Shown here: positions 48,007 to 61,178 of the stretch, one piece after another
Layout of the letters: each line of letters opens with the position of its first letter
How positions within the stretch are numbered: position 1 is the first letter of the stretch
Source: Circinella minor
Taxonomy: Eukaryota; Mucoromycota; Mucoromycetes; Mucorales; Lichtheimiaceae
Reading direction: 5' to 3'
Assembly: GCA_016758965.1 (NCBI GenBank)
Contig: JAEPRB010000178.1
Coordinates: forward strand, 1-64,000
Length of the DNA: 64,000 nt
The notes under the pieces: generated by a model
The model's input: only the letters and a program-made list of their open reading frames with translations
The model's database searches: none
What the model was told of the DNA's origin: nothing
Position numbers and translations under genes: made by a program

Positions 48007-51000
48007 ATGGACGTCAAGTTTGAAAAAATTAGACGTCAGGTGAACTCCAAATTGGAGAATCAAAAACTGGTATGAAAATATATAATTATTATTATTGTCT
48101 TTTTTAGAAATTAAAAAGTAATAATTAATTAACTCGAAAAAAAAAAACTTTTTTTATTTAAATTAGTATGCACGAACTTTGATCGCCATTGAAGAGGTAT
48201 ATTATATTTCCTTTTTGAATAATAGTTTAATAATGTTTTATAATATATTCAATTATAAAATTTTATTTTTAGACCATTCGTGAACAAAATGGTACACTTT
48301 CTCCTGTAGCTTATTTTGGTGCCATTGTAAGTAAACTTATTTTTTATGCAGTTGAGGGATAAAATGAATTTATACTAAATAGGAATATCTAGATGACAAC
48401 ATTGCAAGCCACAGCATCTGATAATGAAGTGACAGGTGCATTACTTTATTTATTAAATGAAGTATTTCCAGTGTAAGCTTTTTTAATATTTTTTTGGATG
48501 AACTATTATTATTCATTGAAACTAAATAATTATTATTATAGTTTACCACAATCAGTGATTCGATCTAAATTTAATGATATTATGCCTATCTTGGAAGGTG
48601 TTTATGAATTAAATAAAGATCAACAACCTATTGTTCGTTCAATTATTGGTTGTATGCAAGAACTTTTAGCAAATCAAGATGCTTCTATTTGGGGTATGCC
48701 ATTAGCAAAAAAAGCATATCAAATGTTATTGATTCTTAGTGCTAATGCTTCACCAAAGGTATATATATATATTTAACTTATTTATATATGAAAAAAAAAA
48801 CAAAAAAAAAGAAATATTGAATAATAATAATATTATTATTTAGGCTCGTAAAGCTGCTCAAGATGCTGTTCGATCCATTTTATCACGTTCTCCACCACCT
48901 TGTACTATTCATCCAGCAGCCAATGGTACAGCTGAATTTATTTTACGTGTATTAAATGAAACAACAAAAAATGATCAACATGCTACACAACAAATTTTAT
49001 CTCTTTTACAATCGATTATTCCTTATTGGCCACCCAATCAATTTTCAACTTTATGTCAATCTTTACTTCAACTTCCTAAATTTAATAATATTTTCCTTAC
49101 AAAGGCTGCTTTTGATGTTTTTGAAACTCTTTTTGATGCTCAAGAAACTGATATTGATGAACCTAAATTTGCTGCATTGTTAAGAGTAAGTTGATTATTT
49201 TTGTTTTTGTTTTTTTTTTTAAAAAAAAGAGAGAGAGAGAGAAAAGGATCTCATTGAAAAATTTTTTTTCTAGTCAATTTGTGATATGAAACCTGCTGCT
49301 GTGGATGATCGATTATTACCTACATGGCTTATGATTATTAGTAAAGCTTATCCTGCTTATGCAAAGTAAGTTGTACATATACTTTGTTTTGGTTATATTT
49401 CTTTTTACTCATTTTTTTTTTGGTTCTCAGGGTTAATCCAGGTCAATGTGGTGCAGATATTGCTACTGTTTTTAGTGTTATCTTTAATGATTTCCAACAA
49501 GAATCACGTAGTTATAAATCGATTGCCAATTGTCTTATTGCTTTAATTGATTATTGTATTACTGAGGACATGATTATTCAAGCAAGTCAAAATATTGAAA
49601 ATGGTGTCACTCAAATTGTCTCTGTTGTCGAAACGGGTTTAGGTGTTCATTTTCAACCTGCTTGGGTTCAAGTCATGTCTGTTCAACAAGCTTTATTTAA
49701 AAAATTACATTTTGCTTCTTCTCCTTTAATGAATGGATGTGTTGCCCTTTTGGGTGAATTACGTTTATCTCCTGCTGAATCTTACAAGGAACAATTGGAT
49801 AAGACGTTGGGTGCTGCTATTGCTACGATGGGACCTGAAAACTTTTTATCTATTTTACCATTAAATTTGGAAGGCAGTGGTACAGGTGATATCGGTCGTG
49901 CCTTTTTACTTCCTCTTTTAAAGACATATACAACCAATACCAACTTGTCTTATTTTGTCAATGTCTTGATGCCTTTGGGTGATCGATTAGCTGAAAAAGG
50001 ACAACAAGCAAAAGATCGAGAAATGGAATTACAAGCTAAAGTATATGAAACTTTAGTCAATCAAATTTGGAGTCTTGCTCCTGGATTTTGTGATTTACCC
50101 AAGGATTTAACCACCGCTTTTAATAATACAGTAGCTGAACGATTCAGTTCTTTACTTTATTCTCAACCTGAATTACGTCCTACCGTAGCACAATCATTAC
50201 AATTTTTGGTTGAAAAGAATCAAGCTTTGGCACGTTCTGCTGCTTCAGATGAAGATTTACAAAAAGCCTATGGTGTATCCAAAACACAAGCTCAAGAAAA
50301 TTTGAAATATATGAGTCAATTTTCTGTCAATTATTTGGCTGTCTTTTTCAATGTCTATAGTCAAATTGCTGCTGCTTATCGTGGATTTTTGGCTGATGTT
50401 ATCAAGAGTTATTTAAGTGTAGCTACACCTCAAGATGTAAATGATACATTTAAAAAAGTACTTGGTCTTTTAACTCAAGCTTTGGAAAAAAAGACAGGTG
50501 GTTCTGTTTCAAATAATGATCCAACGGTGCCTCCACCCATGTCACATACCATGTTAGATCTTGCTGTTGTCATGATTCCTTATTTGGATACCGAATCCAT
50601 TGAACTTTTGTATAATGGTACAGTGACTACCTTATTAGGTAAAGAAGATGAACCAGCATTACAAAAGAAGGGATACAAGGTTCTTAAACATTTGATTGAT
50701 TCAACTTTGGGTCGTCAAGTTGCATTGAATCATATTGATGAATTACAAGCTAAAGTATTGGAAGCAACAGCATCATGTACTGTATCAGCACGTAAAGATC
50801 GTATCAAGGCATTATTTGCTATTGTTCAAATTTTACCTTCCAGTGATTTACATTTTATTCCTGCTGTTCTTTCAGAAACCGTTATTAGTTCTAAGGATAG
50901 TAATGAAAAGACACGTAATGTGGCTTTTGCTTTACTTGTAGAAATGGGTGAAAAAATGAAACAAGGAGGTGTTGTAAAGAATAGTAAATTGGAAGGTTTA

Positions 51001-51101
51001 GATGAAGCTGTACCTGATGGTAAGTTGAAAAATTTCAAATTAATATTATTTTCAATGTGAAAACAAAACAAAACAAAAAAATTGATCAAGTTTTTCATAT
51101 A

Positions 51102-51149
<48 letters not shown>

Positions 51150-52468
51150 CTCCTGCAAGTATTAGTGAATACTTTACTATGGTTACTGCTGGTTTAGCAG
51201 GTACTACTGCTCATATGATTGCTGCCACTATTACTGGTTTATCTCGTATCTTTTTCGAATTTAAAGGTAAAGTATATAACAAAAAAAAATAGTATATATT
51301 ATAATTCATGTGATTAATCTTTCATTCTTTGCCCGATATATAAATAGATGATATTTCTGCTGATTTAGCATTAGAATTACTTCAAACCATTAATGTATTT
51401 GTTGGTGCTAATAATCGTGAAATTGTTCGTTCTGCTCTTGGTTATCTCAAAGTGTGTATTGTGGTTTTGGATGATAGTTTATTAAGTCCTCAATTGGTTC
51501 AAGTAGTCGATAGTTTATTAAAATGCAGTCATCAAACCAAGAATCATTTTAAACCCAAGATTCGTCATATTTTTGAACGACTTATTCGAAGATTTGGTTA
51601 TGAACGTGTAGCTGAAGCCGTACCACAAGAAGATAAAAAATTAATTAATAATATTCAAAAACGTCGTATGCGTGCCAAGAGAAAGAAATCAGCTGCTAAC
51701 CATCATGGTGAATCAAGTGATGAAGAAGAAGATATTGCCGCTCGTCAATCAGCTAAAAAAGTGGGTGCCGGATATCATGATGCTTATGAAGAAGTATTAT
51801 ATGGTAGTGAAAGTGAATTGGAAGGTTCAGATGATGATGAAGAAATGGTTTCCAATGGTAAATCGGGTCTTGGTAAAAATGCAAGTGGAAATACAAAGAA
51901 GAATGGAGGAAGAGATACATTTATTCGTGAAGGTGTTGATGATACACCTTTGGATTTCTTGGATCGTTCTGCATTGGCACGTATTACTTCTACCAAACCA
52001 CAACAAAAGAAACAACAACAACAACAAAGTCTTGCTCAATCTGCACAATATAATGATGAGGGTCGTATGGTATTTAATGAATCTGGTGATAGTGATTCTG
52101 GTGAAGAAGAAGAAACAGGTGAAGAAGTTGATAAAACAGATTATTACATGTTGGCACAAAAGAGTGCTCATGGATTTGTTCGTACAGAACAAAATAAGAT
52201 TCGATTCAAAAAAGGTGGAAAAGATGATGATGAAGATGATGATGCAATGGATGTTGATGGAGAAAATAAAAGAAAGAAGAAACAACGTGTTAAGAAACAA
52301 CAATATGAACTTATTGGTAAAGAATATCGATCGAAACGAGCTGGTGGTGATGTTAAATCTAAAGATAAAGCAGATCCTTATGCATATATGCCACTTGGTA
52401 AAGTTATTAAAAAGAAGGGTCGAAGCAAAGGTCCAAAGGTTACATTTACTGGTCGTGTCAAACGATAA
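48007..52468 (+). CDS. RRP12: Ribosomal RNA processing protein 12 (NUC173 domain, HEAT-like)
   Basis: Ten exons (48007-48069, 48167-48196, 48273-48326, 48393-48472, 48542-48758, 48844-49185, 49274-49365, 49431-51019, 51150-51266, 51348-52468) give 1234 residues, close to yeast Rrp12. The start FEKIRRQVNSKLENQK and YARTLIAIEETIRE are typical. The NUC173 region is in the large eighth exon (from NPGQCGADIATVFSV on). The C-terminal 250 residues carry acidic and basic stretches ending KKKGRSKGPKVTFTGRVKR, a nuclear-targeting tail. Rrp12 is a HEAT-repeat karyopherin-like factor required for nuclear export and maturation of both ribosomal subunits. The intron pattern is strongly 5'-biased. Exon phases all agree. 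Confidence 0.95.
51105..51148. repeat. TA microsatellite inside an RRP12 intron
   Basis: About 22 TA units run up to the splice acceptor; the final TATAG is the acceptor itself. Likely length-polymorphic. Confidence 0.9.
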
Positions 52469-52478
52469 ATTATTCTCC

Positions 52479-52482
<4 letters not shown>

Positions 52483-52512
<30 letters not shown>
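52483..52512. repeat. CA microsatellite in the RRP12 3' region
   Basis: Fifteen AC units begin about 15 bases after the RRP12 stop codon, in the short spacer shared with the convergent APC5 gene. Confidence 0.9.
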
Positions 52513-52514
<2 letters not shown>

Positions 52515-52712
52515 CCCTTCCCCTGTCATATTTCAACATATCAAAAAAGTATTCTTTTTTATTTTTTCATTATTATTTTTGTAATATCTCCCAATTTTTT
52601 TTTTTTTCAATAGCATGTTTTTTCATTATATAATTATCACATCCTTATTATAATCCTTTGTTTCTTAGAATAAGATTTTCTCCTTTTTTTTTTTTGTACA
52701 TGTATATTTTTA

Positions 52713-55700
52713 TTATGATGTCATTGTAGCTTCAGTTACAATATTAGTAGTAGTAATAGTAGTTGTACTATTTGTTAAAAATGATTTTAACCAACTCACT
52801 TGTTGAATATCAGTTTCTGAACCCATTTGTTGATATGCTAATATATTATATAAAATTTGAGAGAGAGTATGTGTGTGTGAGAGAACTTTTTTTTTTTTGG
52901 CGGGAAGGGGGAGGGAAGGCTAAAATAATTATATTTTTTATTTACCTGCTTCAGATTTATTAAGATAATGTAATGATGTTTCCATTTGATCATCTTCAAA
53001 AAGTGCTTTTGAATAAGCAAATTGAAAATCAGCTTGTAATTTTAATGATCCTTGTGCAAGTACTTGAGGAAACATACTTTCAAGCATATCAATAGCAATT
53101 TTAGGTTTTAATTGTTCAAGATAAGCTTCTGATAATTTTATAGCTGCAGTATAATATCGATTAAAATCAGATGCTTTATTACTAGTAACTAATGCTTTTT
53201 GAAGCCATTCCATTGCACTTTTTATATCTCCTCGATCCTATATATATATATATTATAGAGTAAATATATATTCTATTTCATTAAATAAAAGTAATTTTGT
53301 TTTCTAGTTACCAAATCAATTCGACCCCATCCAATCATAACTTGAGCTAATTGTGAAGGATGATCTGATTTTTTTAATATATCATAACATTTTTGTAAAA
53401 GTAAACAAGCCTATATATAAAATAGATGAGTTATTTTTCATTTCAGAAAATAAAAAATAAAAAAAAATTAGGGTATACCTCATCTGGATGATTTTCTTTA
53501 TAATTTTGTTCTGCAAATTGTTCAAATGCTTCAAATCGTTCTTCTGGCATTTTTGGATGAATATAAACTAATAAATTTTCTTGTCCTGAAATATCTTGAT
53601 GTTTTTTTCTATATATATAATATTAGTTAACGAAAAGTATATATATATATATATATATATATTATTTATTATGTCTTACAATTTTTTTGCTAATTGATGT
53701 TTATAACGACATGATACTTGTTTCCAAGATAATAATTTTATACTTTGATCTGGATATTTTTTTGCAAATTGATCAAGTAATTTTATAGCTTGTTCATATT
53801 CACCTATAGAAGCATGCTTGTATATATATATTTATTAAATACATGTCAAAGTTAAATATAATTTTTTAATTTAAATTATTACCATATTAGCAGCAAGTAT
53901 ATATGTTTGTTCAATACTAGAAACATCACCTTCTTTAATATCAAGTGCAATATCTAAATAAACTTTAGCTTGAACACGATCACCTATATAAAATAATAAA
54001 TATATAAAAAGTCATTAATATAAATTATTATATAATTATTATTATTATTATTATGATTATGATTACCATAAAGATTCCAAACAATAGTTTTCATTAGATA
54101 TTCCAATTTATTTAAATAATCAATATTAGCAAGTGATGCTTGTACTGTACTACTATGAATAGCTTCAAATACTTTATTGGCTGAATCACCCTAAATATAT
54201 ACATATATAAATATTAATAAAAAAAAAATAAGAATGAATTTCATTTTTTTCAACATACTCTTTGTATCATTTCTTTTGCTCTAGATAATTTATCTAAACA
54301 TTCAATATAAGCAACATTTGGATTGGAGGATTCATCTGCTATACTATACATAGGATATTGATCTGTAAGAGAAGAATCATTTCCTTTAATAAATCGAATC
54401 CAACTATATAAAAAAAATAATAATTATTTATTGTGAGTAAAAAAAAAAAAAACTCATTTATTTAGTTAATTTTATTTTATTTACCTTAAAACTTCATTTA
54501 AACAATTTTCATCTTGATTTTCTCTAGCAATATCAAGTGCTTCATCTAATGCCTATTATAAAATAATATTCTTTATGTTATTTATATTTATATATATACT
54601 TTTCCTTTTCTTAATAAATAGGATCTTTACTGCAAGTGCTTGTTGTGAATGACCAAATTTAGCTTCAAGTACACCTAAACTTAAAAGTGCATATTGATAC
54701 ATGGGTCTAATAATAATAATAAATGAGTATAAAGTATATTTATTATGTAATCTAAAAAAAAAAATATTAACTTCTTACGTTTCTGTACTTAATAAACAAT
54801 AATCAAAAAAACGATGTAAACTTGTTAATGCTCCTTGATATTCACCCGTTCGAATATAATTAAGAAAACTATTTAAGATAATATAAATATTACTAGTTTT
54901 CTTTTATCCTATCATTAAATAATATTTACCGAACTTGATCAATTTTACGAATATCAGGAGCATTCGATTGTAAAAAGTTTAAATATTTATGTAAAACAGC
55001 AGGTGGAATTTCACTTGTATCAGTTCCTAAATTTTTAATTAATTAGTTTTCAATGATGGGAAAATGAAATGAAATAATACTTTACTTTCAATCTTTTGAG
55101 CTTCTGTTGTTAAGAAACGATCTACGAAATGATCAGAAAACCACCAACCTATTACAAAAAACTAGTGTAAGTATATATATATATTATTATAATAATAATA
55201 AACTTACCATCATGTTTAATTTTTAAATCATCTTTTGTTGATAAAATTATAGAAGGTTTTTTATAAAGTATTGAATTCATATCCACATCCATTGTATTAT
55301 TATTATTATTATTATTAGATGCAACATAATGTTGAAATATAGTAAATAATTCTGTTCGTTGTTGCATAGATGATTTTGAAAATTCTAATCGACAACGACG
55401 TACAAATATACCAAATAAACTTGATTTATCTAATATAGCAATATCTGTTGAATCCATCTATAATATAATATATAAAATATATGAATGAGGATTGATTTTA
55501 AAATAAAAGTCTTTATATATATTTACCATATTATCTTTTTCTTCTAATATATCAATTAATGCTATAATATAATAGTATACAAGTAAATATTATTACGTAT
55601 ATGATTTGTATATATTAAAATGAAAAAAAGAAAATATTTTTACATGATAAAAATTGAAATAATAAAAAAGGTGTATTAATAGTAATAATCTAAATAACTC

Positions 55701-56098
55701 TATTTTTTTTAGTTTTTTTTTTTTTTTTTTTTCTCTAGAATATTAAGTATAATAATATTACATAATTACGAATGGCATGAACAAGTTCTTCAGAAAACTC
55801 ATTAAATTGATTTAATACTTGTTCAAGATTAGGTTCTGGTTGTGTATCACAAGTCTATTATTTATTATTATAATTAAAAAGATCCCTTTTTGTTTTTTTG
55901 TTTTTTTTTTTCAATTGAACTAAAAATAAATAAATTACTTACTTCAATACTATCAAGAATGAAACCAACAAGTTTTGGATTAACAGTAGCAGGTAGTTCA
56001 TAATGACAAAATTTATGTATAAGAATAAGAATTATTATTTTAAATGGAGTAAGACAACTTGTACGTATAACACTTTGTGAAATCATAATTTTTAACAT
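52713..56098 (-). CDS. APC5: Anaphase-promoting complex subunit 5, TPR protein
   Basis: About 18 short exons splice to roughly 700 residues. Exon 1 has LTPFKIIILILIHKF, equivalent to the conserved start of Apc5. Later blocks are SSLFGIFVRRCRLEFSKSS, FLNYIRTGEYQGALTSLHRF and PMYQYALLSLGVLEAKFGHS joined to ALDEALDIARENQDENCLNE, the diagnostic TPR motif of the family. Further TPR-like helices follow (AMEWLQKALVTSN, AAIKLSEAYLEQL). The stop is at 52713. Apc5 is a scaffold subunit of the APC/C ubiquitin ligase that triggers anaphase and mitotic exit. Introns are 50-150 nt, AT-rich, often with TA repeats. It converges on RRP12 with about 245 bases between stops. An asparagine run lies near 55295-55320. 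Confidence 0.85.
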
Positions 56099-56418
56099 GT
56101 AAAAAAAAAAAAAAAAAGAAACGCGATTTTTCTTTAAAAAAACTAGAATATTTCCTTTTTTGGATATGAAAAGAATTCATTTATTATGATTACAATATAG
56201 TTTAATTGCAAAAGTTAATACAAAAATAAAAAGTTAGATACAAAAAATAAAAAGTTAGATACAAAAAAATAAGAAATTAAATACAAAAAATAAATTGAAT
56301 ACAAAAAATATATATAAAAATGTTATTTAAAAAATAATAATAATAATAATAATAATACATAAAAAAAAAAAAGGGAAATCTATACAAAAAAAAGGGGGGG
56401 GCGGGGAAAGATAAAGGA
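56099..56418. other. Spacer with imperfect tandem repeat
   Basis: Between APC5 and the zinc-ribbon-like gene. At about 56215-56310 a unit near ATACAAAAAATAAAAAGTTAG recurs four to five times with small changes, followed by an ATA repeat at 56335-56356 and a G run. No gene seen. Confidence 0.6.
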
Positions 56419-56895
56419 TTAATCTTTTTCTTTTTGACATTGTGGACATTTTGGACCTTCTTGAGTGTTTGAATTTATAATAGGATAAATAATATCATGT
56501 TTATCACAATAACGAAAACAACGTTCACAATAATCATGTGTATCCATTCCTAAAGCTCGATTACAATACGGACAACTTTTTCTACATGTATCACAATGCC
56601 ATCCAGGTCCTAAAGTTTTACCACATTCACCACATGTTGCTTTTGTTTCTTCTTCTTCTTCTTCTTCTTCTTGTTCATCATAGGATTCAGAATCAATTGT
56701 TGGTGAAGGAGAATTTCTTGTTGAACATGGATAATAATATTGATTATTACTATTATTATTATAATTATTATAATTGTAATAAGATGTATTATTAGTTCGT
56801 ATAAATGGGTAACATGTATTATTATTACAAGTAGTAGTTGTAGTAGTAATATAGTTTTGATAAGGTAAAAAAGATAAATTAATAATAGAAGGCAT
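56419..56895 (-). CDS. Small cysteine-rich zinc-binding protein (hypothetical)
   Basis: A single exon of 158 residues. The N-terminal 70 residues are rich in N, Y and T. An eight-glutamate run follows, then a Cys/His-rich half: CGECGKTLGPGWHCDTC, CPYCNRALG, DYCERCFRYCDKH and finally CPQC. That gives at least four Cys pairs, enough for two or more zinc sites of ribbon or treble-clef type. I do not recognise a named family and assign no function. It is transcribed away from TOF1, sharing a 683-base promoter region that carries cell-cycle box motifs. Confidence 0.65.
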   Translation of the reverse strand: MPSIINLSFLPYQNYITTTTTTCNNNTCYPFIRTNNTSYYNYNNYNNNSNNQYYYPCSTRNSPSPTIDSESYDEQEEEEEEEETKATCGECGKTLGPGWHCDTCRKSCPYCNRALGMDTHDYCERCFRYCDKHDIIYPIINSNTQEGPKCPQCQKEKD

Positions 56896-57428
56896 TAAAA
56901 AAATACATTGATGATAACATACATAAATTGTTTTTCAAGTGAATAAGGGGTTATTTATATAGTTTTTTTTTTTTTTTTTCAAATAGAAAACTTGTATGAA
57001 ACCAGATATACAGCTGCGGAGTAATTTTAAGCATGGAAAAAGCTTAAAAGATCATTCACTTTTTTTTTTTAATATGATAATATAATAAGTGTTATGTTCC
57101 AACTTCATTTTTTTAAATCTATTTTAACTCGTTTTAATTAATATTATTATTTCTCTGGAAAATAAAAGCTTTCTATTTTGTATGTAGTCATGGTAACTTA
57201 TACTCTTCATATCAATTTATATATTATTATATATATATAAACAGTGAATAAAATACTGTATTATATTAATACCTTACTATCATAATGATAACTATAACCA
57301 TGAACATCATAATAATTATATTAACTATTCATATTATTGTAGTAAACTTTTTTTTTTTTTATTATTGATCCTTTCTTATTATTATTTTCTGTAGAGAAAA
57401 AAATAGTGTTTTCTATCCAAATTTTTGA

Positions 57429-57444
57429 CACGAAACAAACGCGT
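57429..57444 (+). promoter_or_regulatory. SCB-like CACGAAA plus MCB ACGCGT
   Basis: CACGAAA at 57429-57435 matches the Swi4/Swi6 box core and ACGCGT at 57439-57444 the Mbp1/Swi6 (MBF) core. They lie 135-150 bases before the TOF1 start. Both factors drive G1/S genes in yeasts. Confidence 0.55.
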
Positions 57445-57517
57445 ATAAAACACTGAAACCGGAATTTTATAAATTCCGAAAACTTTCAAGAAGAAAGAAA
57501 AAAAAAAAAAGTTCACC

Positions 57518-57523
57518 ACGCGT
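57518..57523 (+). promoter_or_regulatory. Second MCB box ACGCGT
   Basis: A second perfect ACGCGT lies 56 bases before the TOF1 start codon. In this AT-rich window the hexamer is rare, and other copies seen are in coding or decayed coding sequence. Confidence 0.55.
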
Positions 57524-57578
57524 TTTTTTAACTACGTTTCCCCCTTCTCCTTTTTTTAATAATAATTGAAACAAAACC

Positions 57579-57809
57579 ATGGACCATGAAGACCATGATA
57601 TTGAACAAACCAATCGAAATTATATTTTAGCAACATGTGCTGCTTTAGGTGGTTTTGAAGAAAAATTAAATATTTCTTCTGGAAAACTAGAAAAAGTTTA
57701 CATGTTGGGTGATGAAGCACTTGGTAACACTTTTTTCAAACCCTTTTCACTCTCTCTCTCTCTATATAAATACATATATACAACAACCCAATCTAATGGA
57801 ACTTTTCAT

Positions 57810-57854
<45 letters not shown>

Positions 57855-60202
57855 TAGGTTGTTTAAAAGATTTAAAACGTGCTATTCGTGCAGAAAGTCA
57901 AACACCTTATAAAACGTTTTTACCTGCTATTGCTGAATTTAACTTGATTGAATCGGATCTTATACCCATTATTTTACTTCATGCACGCGATTCTTCCGAT
58001 TTAGCCAATCGTTTTATACTTGCTTGTGGTATTTATATTTTTTTTTTTTAAAAAAAAAGGAATGGGAGGGAGGAGAAAAGAACTTTTCCAAGGTACTTAT
58101 ATATTTTTTTTTCTTTTGGTTAGTCGAATTACTTGTACCCATGACTTGGCCTATACAATATGATAGTGAAGAAGATCTCGAAAATTATGATCCTAATTTA
58201 CTTGATCGTTATCGTCGTTATAAACTTGCTCTTTTACAACCAAAAATACTTGAAGCTATTACTGGTTTAATTACAGGACCATTAAGTATCCCTTATCGGT
58301 AAAGTATCATAGAGGGGAGGAAGATCATTGGAATAGGGAAAAAAAAAAAAACTCATATTTTTTTTTATTTAGTGAACGTTCTCTTCATGATCAAACTGTG
58401 ATTCGTCTTATATTATATTTTTTTCGTAATATTACATCAATTCCTGACTTGGAAGCTAAACATGATTTATCAGAAGAAACTTTACGTATGGCTTATTTAC
58501 AGGTAAAAAAAAAAAAAAAAAAAAAGAATAGAATTATTAAAAAATTTGTTATTTTATGGATTATTTTTTACTTATTATTATTATATAGCAAAAAACTGTA
58601 TTAAGATTTTGTGAAACGGGTATTATGGATTTATTAATGGCTATTGCATCGAATAGTTCAGAAACGGATGCATCAGAATGGAATGTTATTGTATTGGAAA
58701 TTTTATATAATATTTTACGAAATGTATCTCCTAAAGATGTATTTAATGGTGATACAGTAGATGATGTAAGTAATATATATATGTATGTATGTATGATACT
58801 GCATAAATTTTTAAAAAAAAAACTTATCATTGACGTCATTTATTTTTAGAATGATAGTACAAATATACTTTCCGATAAATTAGCCAATTTATTAAGAGAA
58901 GAAACTAGAGTGAAACGAATTAAAACGAAAAATCAACCTACTCGACATGGAAGGTTTGGAGGCAGTTTTGCCATTAAAGGATGGGTAAATAAATAAATAA
59001 AAAACCTTTGAGAAAATATGGATTATTTTGGTAAATGATGGATTAATACTTTAATTTTGTAGGATGGTAATACACTTGTATCACATAAACCAGAAGCTGC
59101 TTATACTGATTTAAGTGTACTTCTCAATGTAAATAAAAAAGAAGATCGAAGAGGAAAAAAAAGAAAAGAAATGGTAAATAAATATTTTTTTCATCTATTT
59201 ATCCGATCAGATAAAAAAAAAAAAAAACTAAACGCATATACATATAGGATGAAATTAATGTTCGTAAGACATATGTTAGTAGCACTGCTTTAAAAAATTT
59301 AAAAGATATGGCACAAACATTTATAGATGCTTCTTTTAATGGTAATTTTGGGTTTGATGTTGATTTAAGCGAGGTTTAAATCCGAAAGTTTTTCCGTCAT
59401 TAATTATTTTTTTACCCCGACTATGTTGGGCCGACTATTTTTCCGTTTTTCTACATAGAATTTTATCTTTCATTAATCAAAGATATTGAAAGAGAAAATC
59501 CAAAAATCTTAGTAAAAGATCATGTACCCTTTTTTCATACTATGCGATGGTTTTTAGAATATTTTAGTTATGAAAAAGAAGCGACTAATAGAAAAAAAGA
59601 ACAAGAACAAAAGAAACAACAAGAAAAAGATGATTTATTTAATAATGGTGAATTATTTGTACCAAGACATACTACAGGGGAAGAAGAATCCGGCAGGACC
59701 GGTGGTTTAGTTGGAGAAATAGAAACATTAAATCAAAATGAACAGAAAGAAGAAGAATTGACTGGATTTGATTATGATCAAGTAGCAAGTGCTATGGATT
59801 TACGAGCTTTTATGGTTTGTTTACGTTGGATGAGAACTGCTATTGAACAAAAGGTAAAAAATTAATGGATAAATATATATATATATATAATGAAAATTAA
59901 ATTTTATAAATTGTTTTATATATATATATATATAGTTATGGCTACACGCTCAAGTCGCTGCTGATAATTTTAGACAACTTGTAAGTAAAAACAAGTATGA
60001 ATAAGATTTAAGCAACAGAGATAGCAGCTAATGAATTTATCATTTAATTAGCTTATTACAGTGAATGCCATGACAAAAGCACCACAAGAAGAATATCGAG
60101 AAGTTGCTGAATATATTCAAAGTAACATTTATCATGAACATTCAACATTGGATCTTTTTACTGATTTATTAAAAGAATACAAAAATCAATCTTATGGGTA
60201 AG

Positions 60203-60238
<36 letters not shown>

Positions 60239-61178
60239 GATTTCTTTTTATAATGAAAAAAAACTCACATTTAATTATTCAAATGAATAGATATCTTGAA
60301 AGTGCAATTAAATTGACACATGTCATGTTAAAATTACTTGAACAATATTCTCAAAAGAATCAAGTCATGTTTGTTCGTAAAAAGAAAAAAACAAAAAAGA
60401 CTAAATCGAATACAACAACAAGAAATGAATCAGGATCTGGTGATGAACATACGATGGATATTATTTCTGAAGAAGAAATATCGAATAAGGCTGTAAATGA
60501 AAGTGATCATGATAATAGTGATGATGATGATGAAGAAGATGATGATGATGAACGAGAAAGAGAATTAGCATATAGAGAACATATTTTTACATTTCAATCG
60601 TTTGAAAAGGTAAGTAAAAAAAAAAAAGTGAAGGGGAAATGTTGAGTTGATGGAATTCTATATAATGAGTTGGTTTGGATTAATTATGTTATATGATTAC
60701 TATTATTAGAAATATTTGACAGTAAATATCGTTCAAGTCTATTGTATTTTACTTGAACAATTTGAAACCTTATCACCAGAAACTTTATATTGTATTACGA
60801 GTTTATTTCATCGAATCATGGTTAAACGAAAAGTAGAAGATGTATTTTTTAAGGTAAATTGAATTAAAAAAAAAAGGATGGGGAGAGGGGGTGTAACGGT
60901 TGCTTTGAAATAAAGTACTAGCAATGATTATATACACTTGTAATTAAAATTTATTTATAAACTGAAATATTATATCTTAGATTAATGTATTAGAACTCTT
61001 TAATCGAATTATTTATACTTATCCATCATTACCAAAATCAGGTGCAATGTCTGAATTAGTACAATTTATACGCTATTGTACTCGTCAATTCTTTAAAAAG
61101 GCGAATGAATATCCTTTATTATATGTGGAAGTGTTATTTAAAAATCCAAAGGGTAAAACAAGTTCACGTATTCAGTAA
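57579..61178 (+). CDS. TOF1: Replication fork protection complex subunit, Timeless/Tof1/Swi1 family
   Basis: Fourteen exons (first 57579-57723, last 60981-61178) give about 794 residues. YMLGDEALGCLKDLKRAIRA near the N-terminus is the Timeless signature, followed by VELLVPMTWPI and QTVIRLILYFFRNI. Later blocks include HGRFGGSFAIKGWDGN, DHVPFFHTMRWFLEYFSYE and MDLRAFMVCLRWMRTAIEQK. The protein pairs with Csm3/Swi3 at replication forks, supporting pausing, checkpoint signalling and cohesion. An acidic D/E run and a basic KKKKTKKTKS stretch lie at about residues 615-680. It ends about 180 residues short of fission yeast Swi1; the reading frame runs through a possible GGTAAAA donor at 61152 to TAA, so a further 3' exon cannot be excluded. 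Two MCB boxes precede the start. Confidence 0.92.
57812..57854. repeat. AAT microsatellite in TOF1 intron 1
   Basis: About 14 AAT units directly upstream of the intron 1 acceptor (ATATAG). If not spliced it would read as an asparagine run. Confidence 0.9.

Larger units (their letters stand above)
56896..57578. promoter_or_regulatory. Divergent promoter region between zinc protein and TOF1
   Basis: 683 bases between two start codons pointing apart. The half near TOF1 carries an SCB-like box and two MCB boxes. The half near the zinc protein is AT-rich with T runs. Other than these motifs nothing is recognised. Confidence 0.55.

Noticed and set aside
51827..52480. A 217-residue minus-strand frame rich in F, I and L.
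   Set aside because: Antisense of the lysine- and acid-rich RRP12 tail; composition is an artefact of complementing GAA and AAR codons.
51672..52613. A 313-residue plus-strand frame within the last RRP12 exon.
   Set aside because: It is the shadow of the RRP12 C-terminal exon in another frame; the RRP12 frame has matching splice phases and family similarity.
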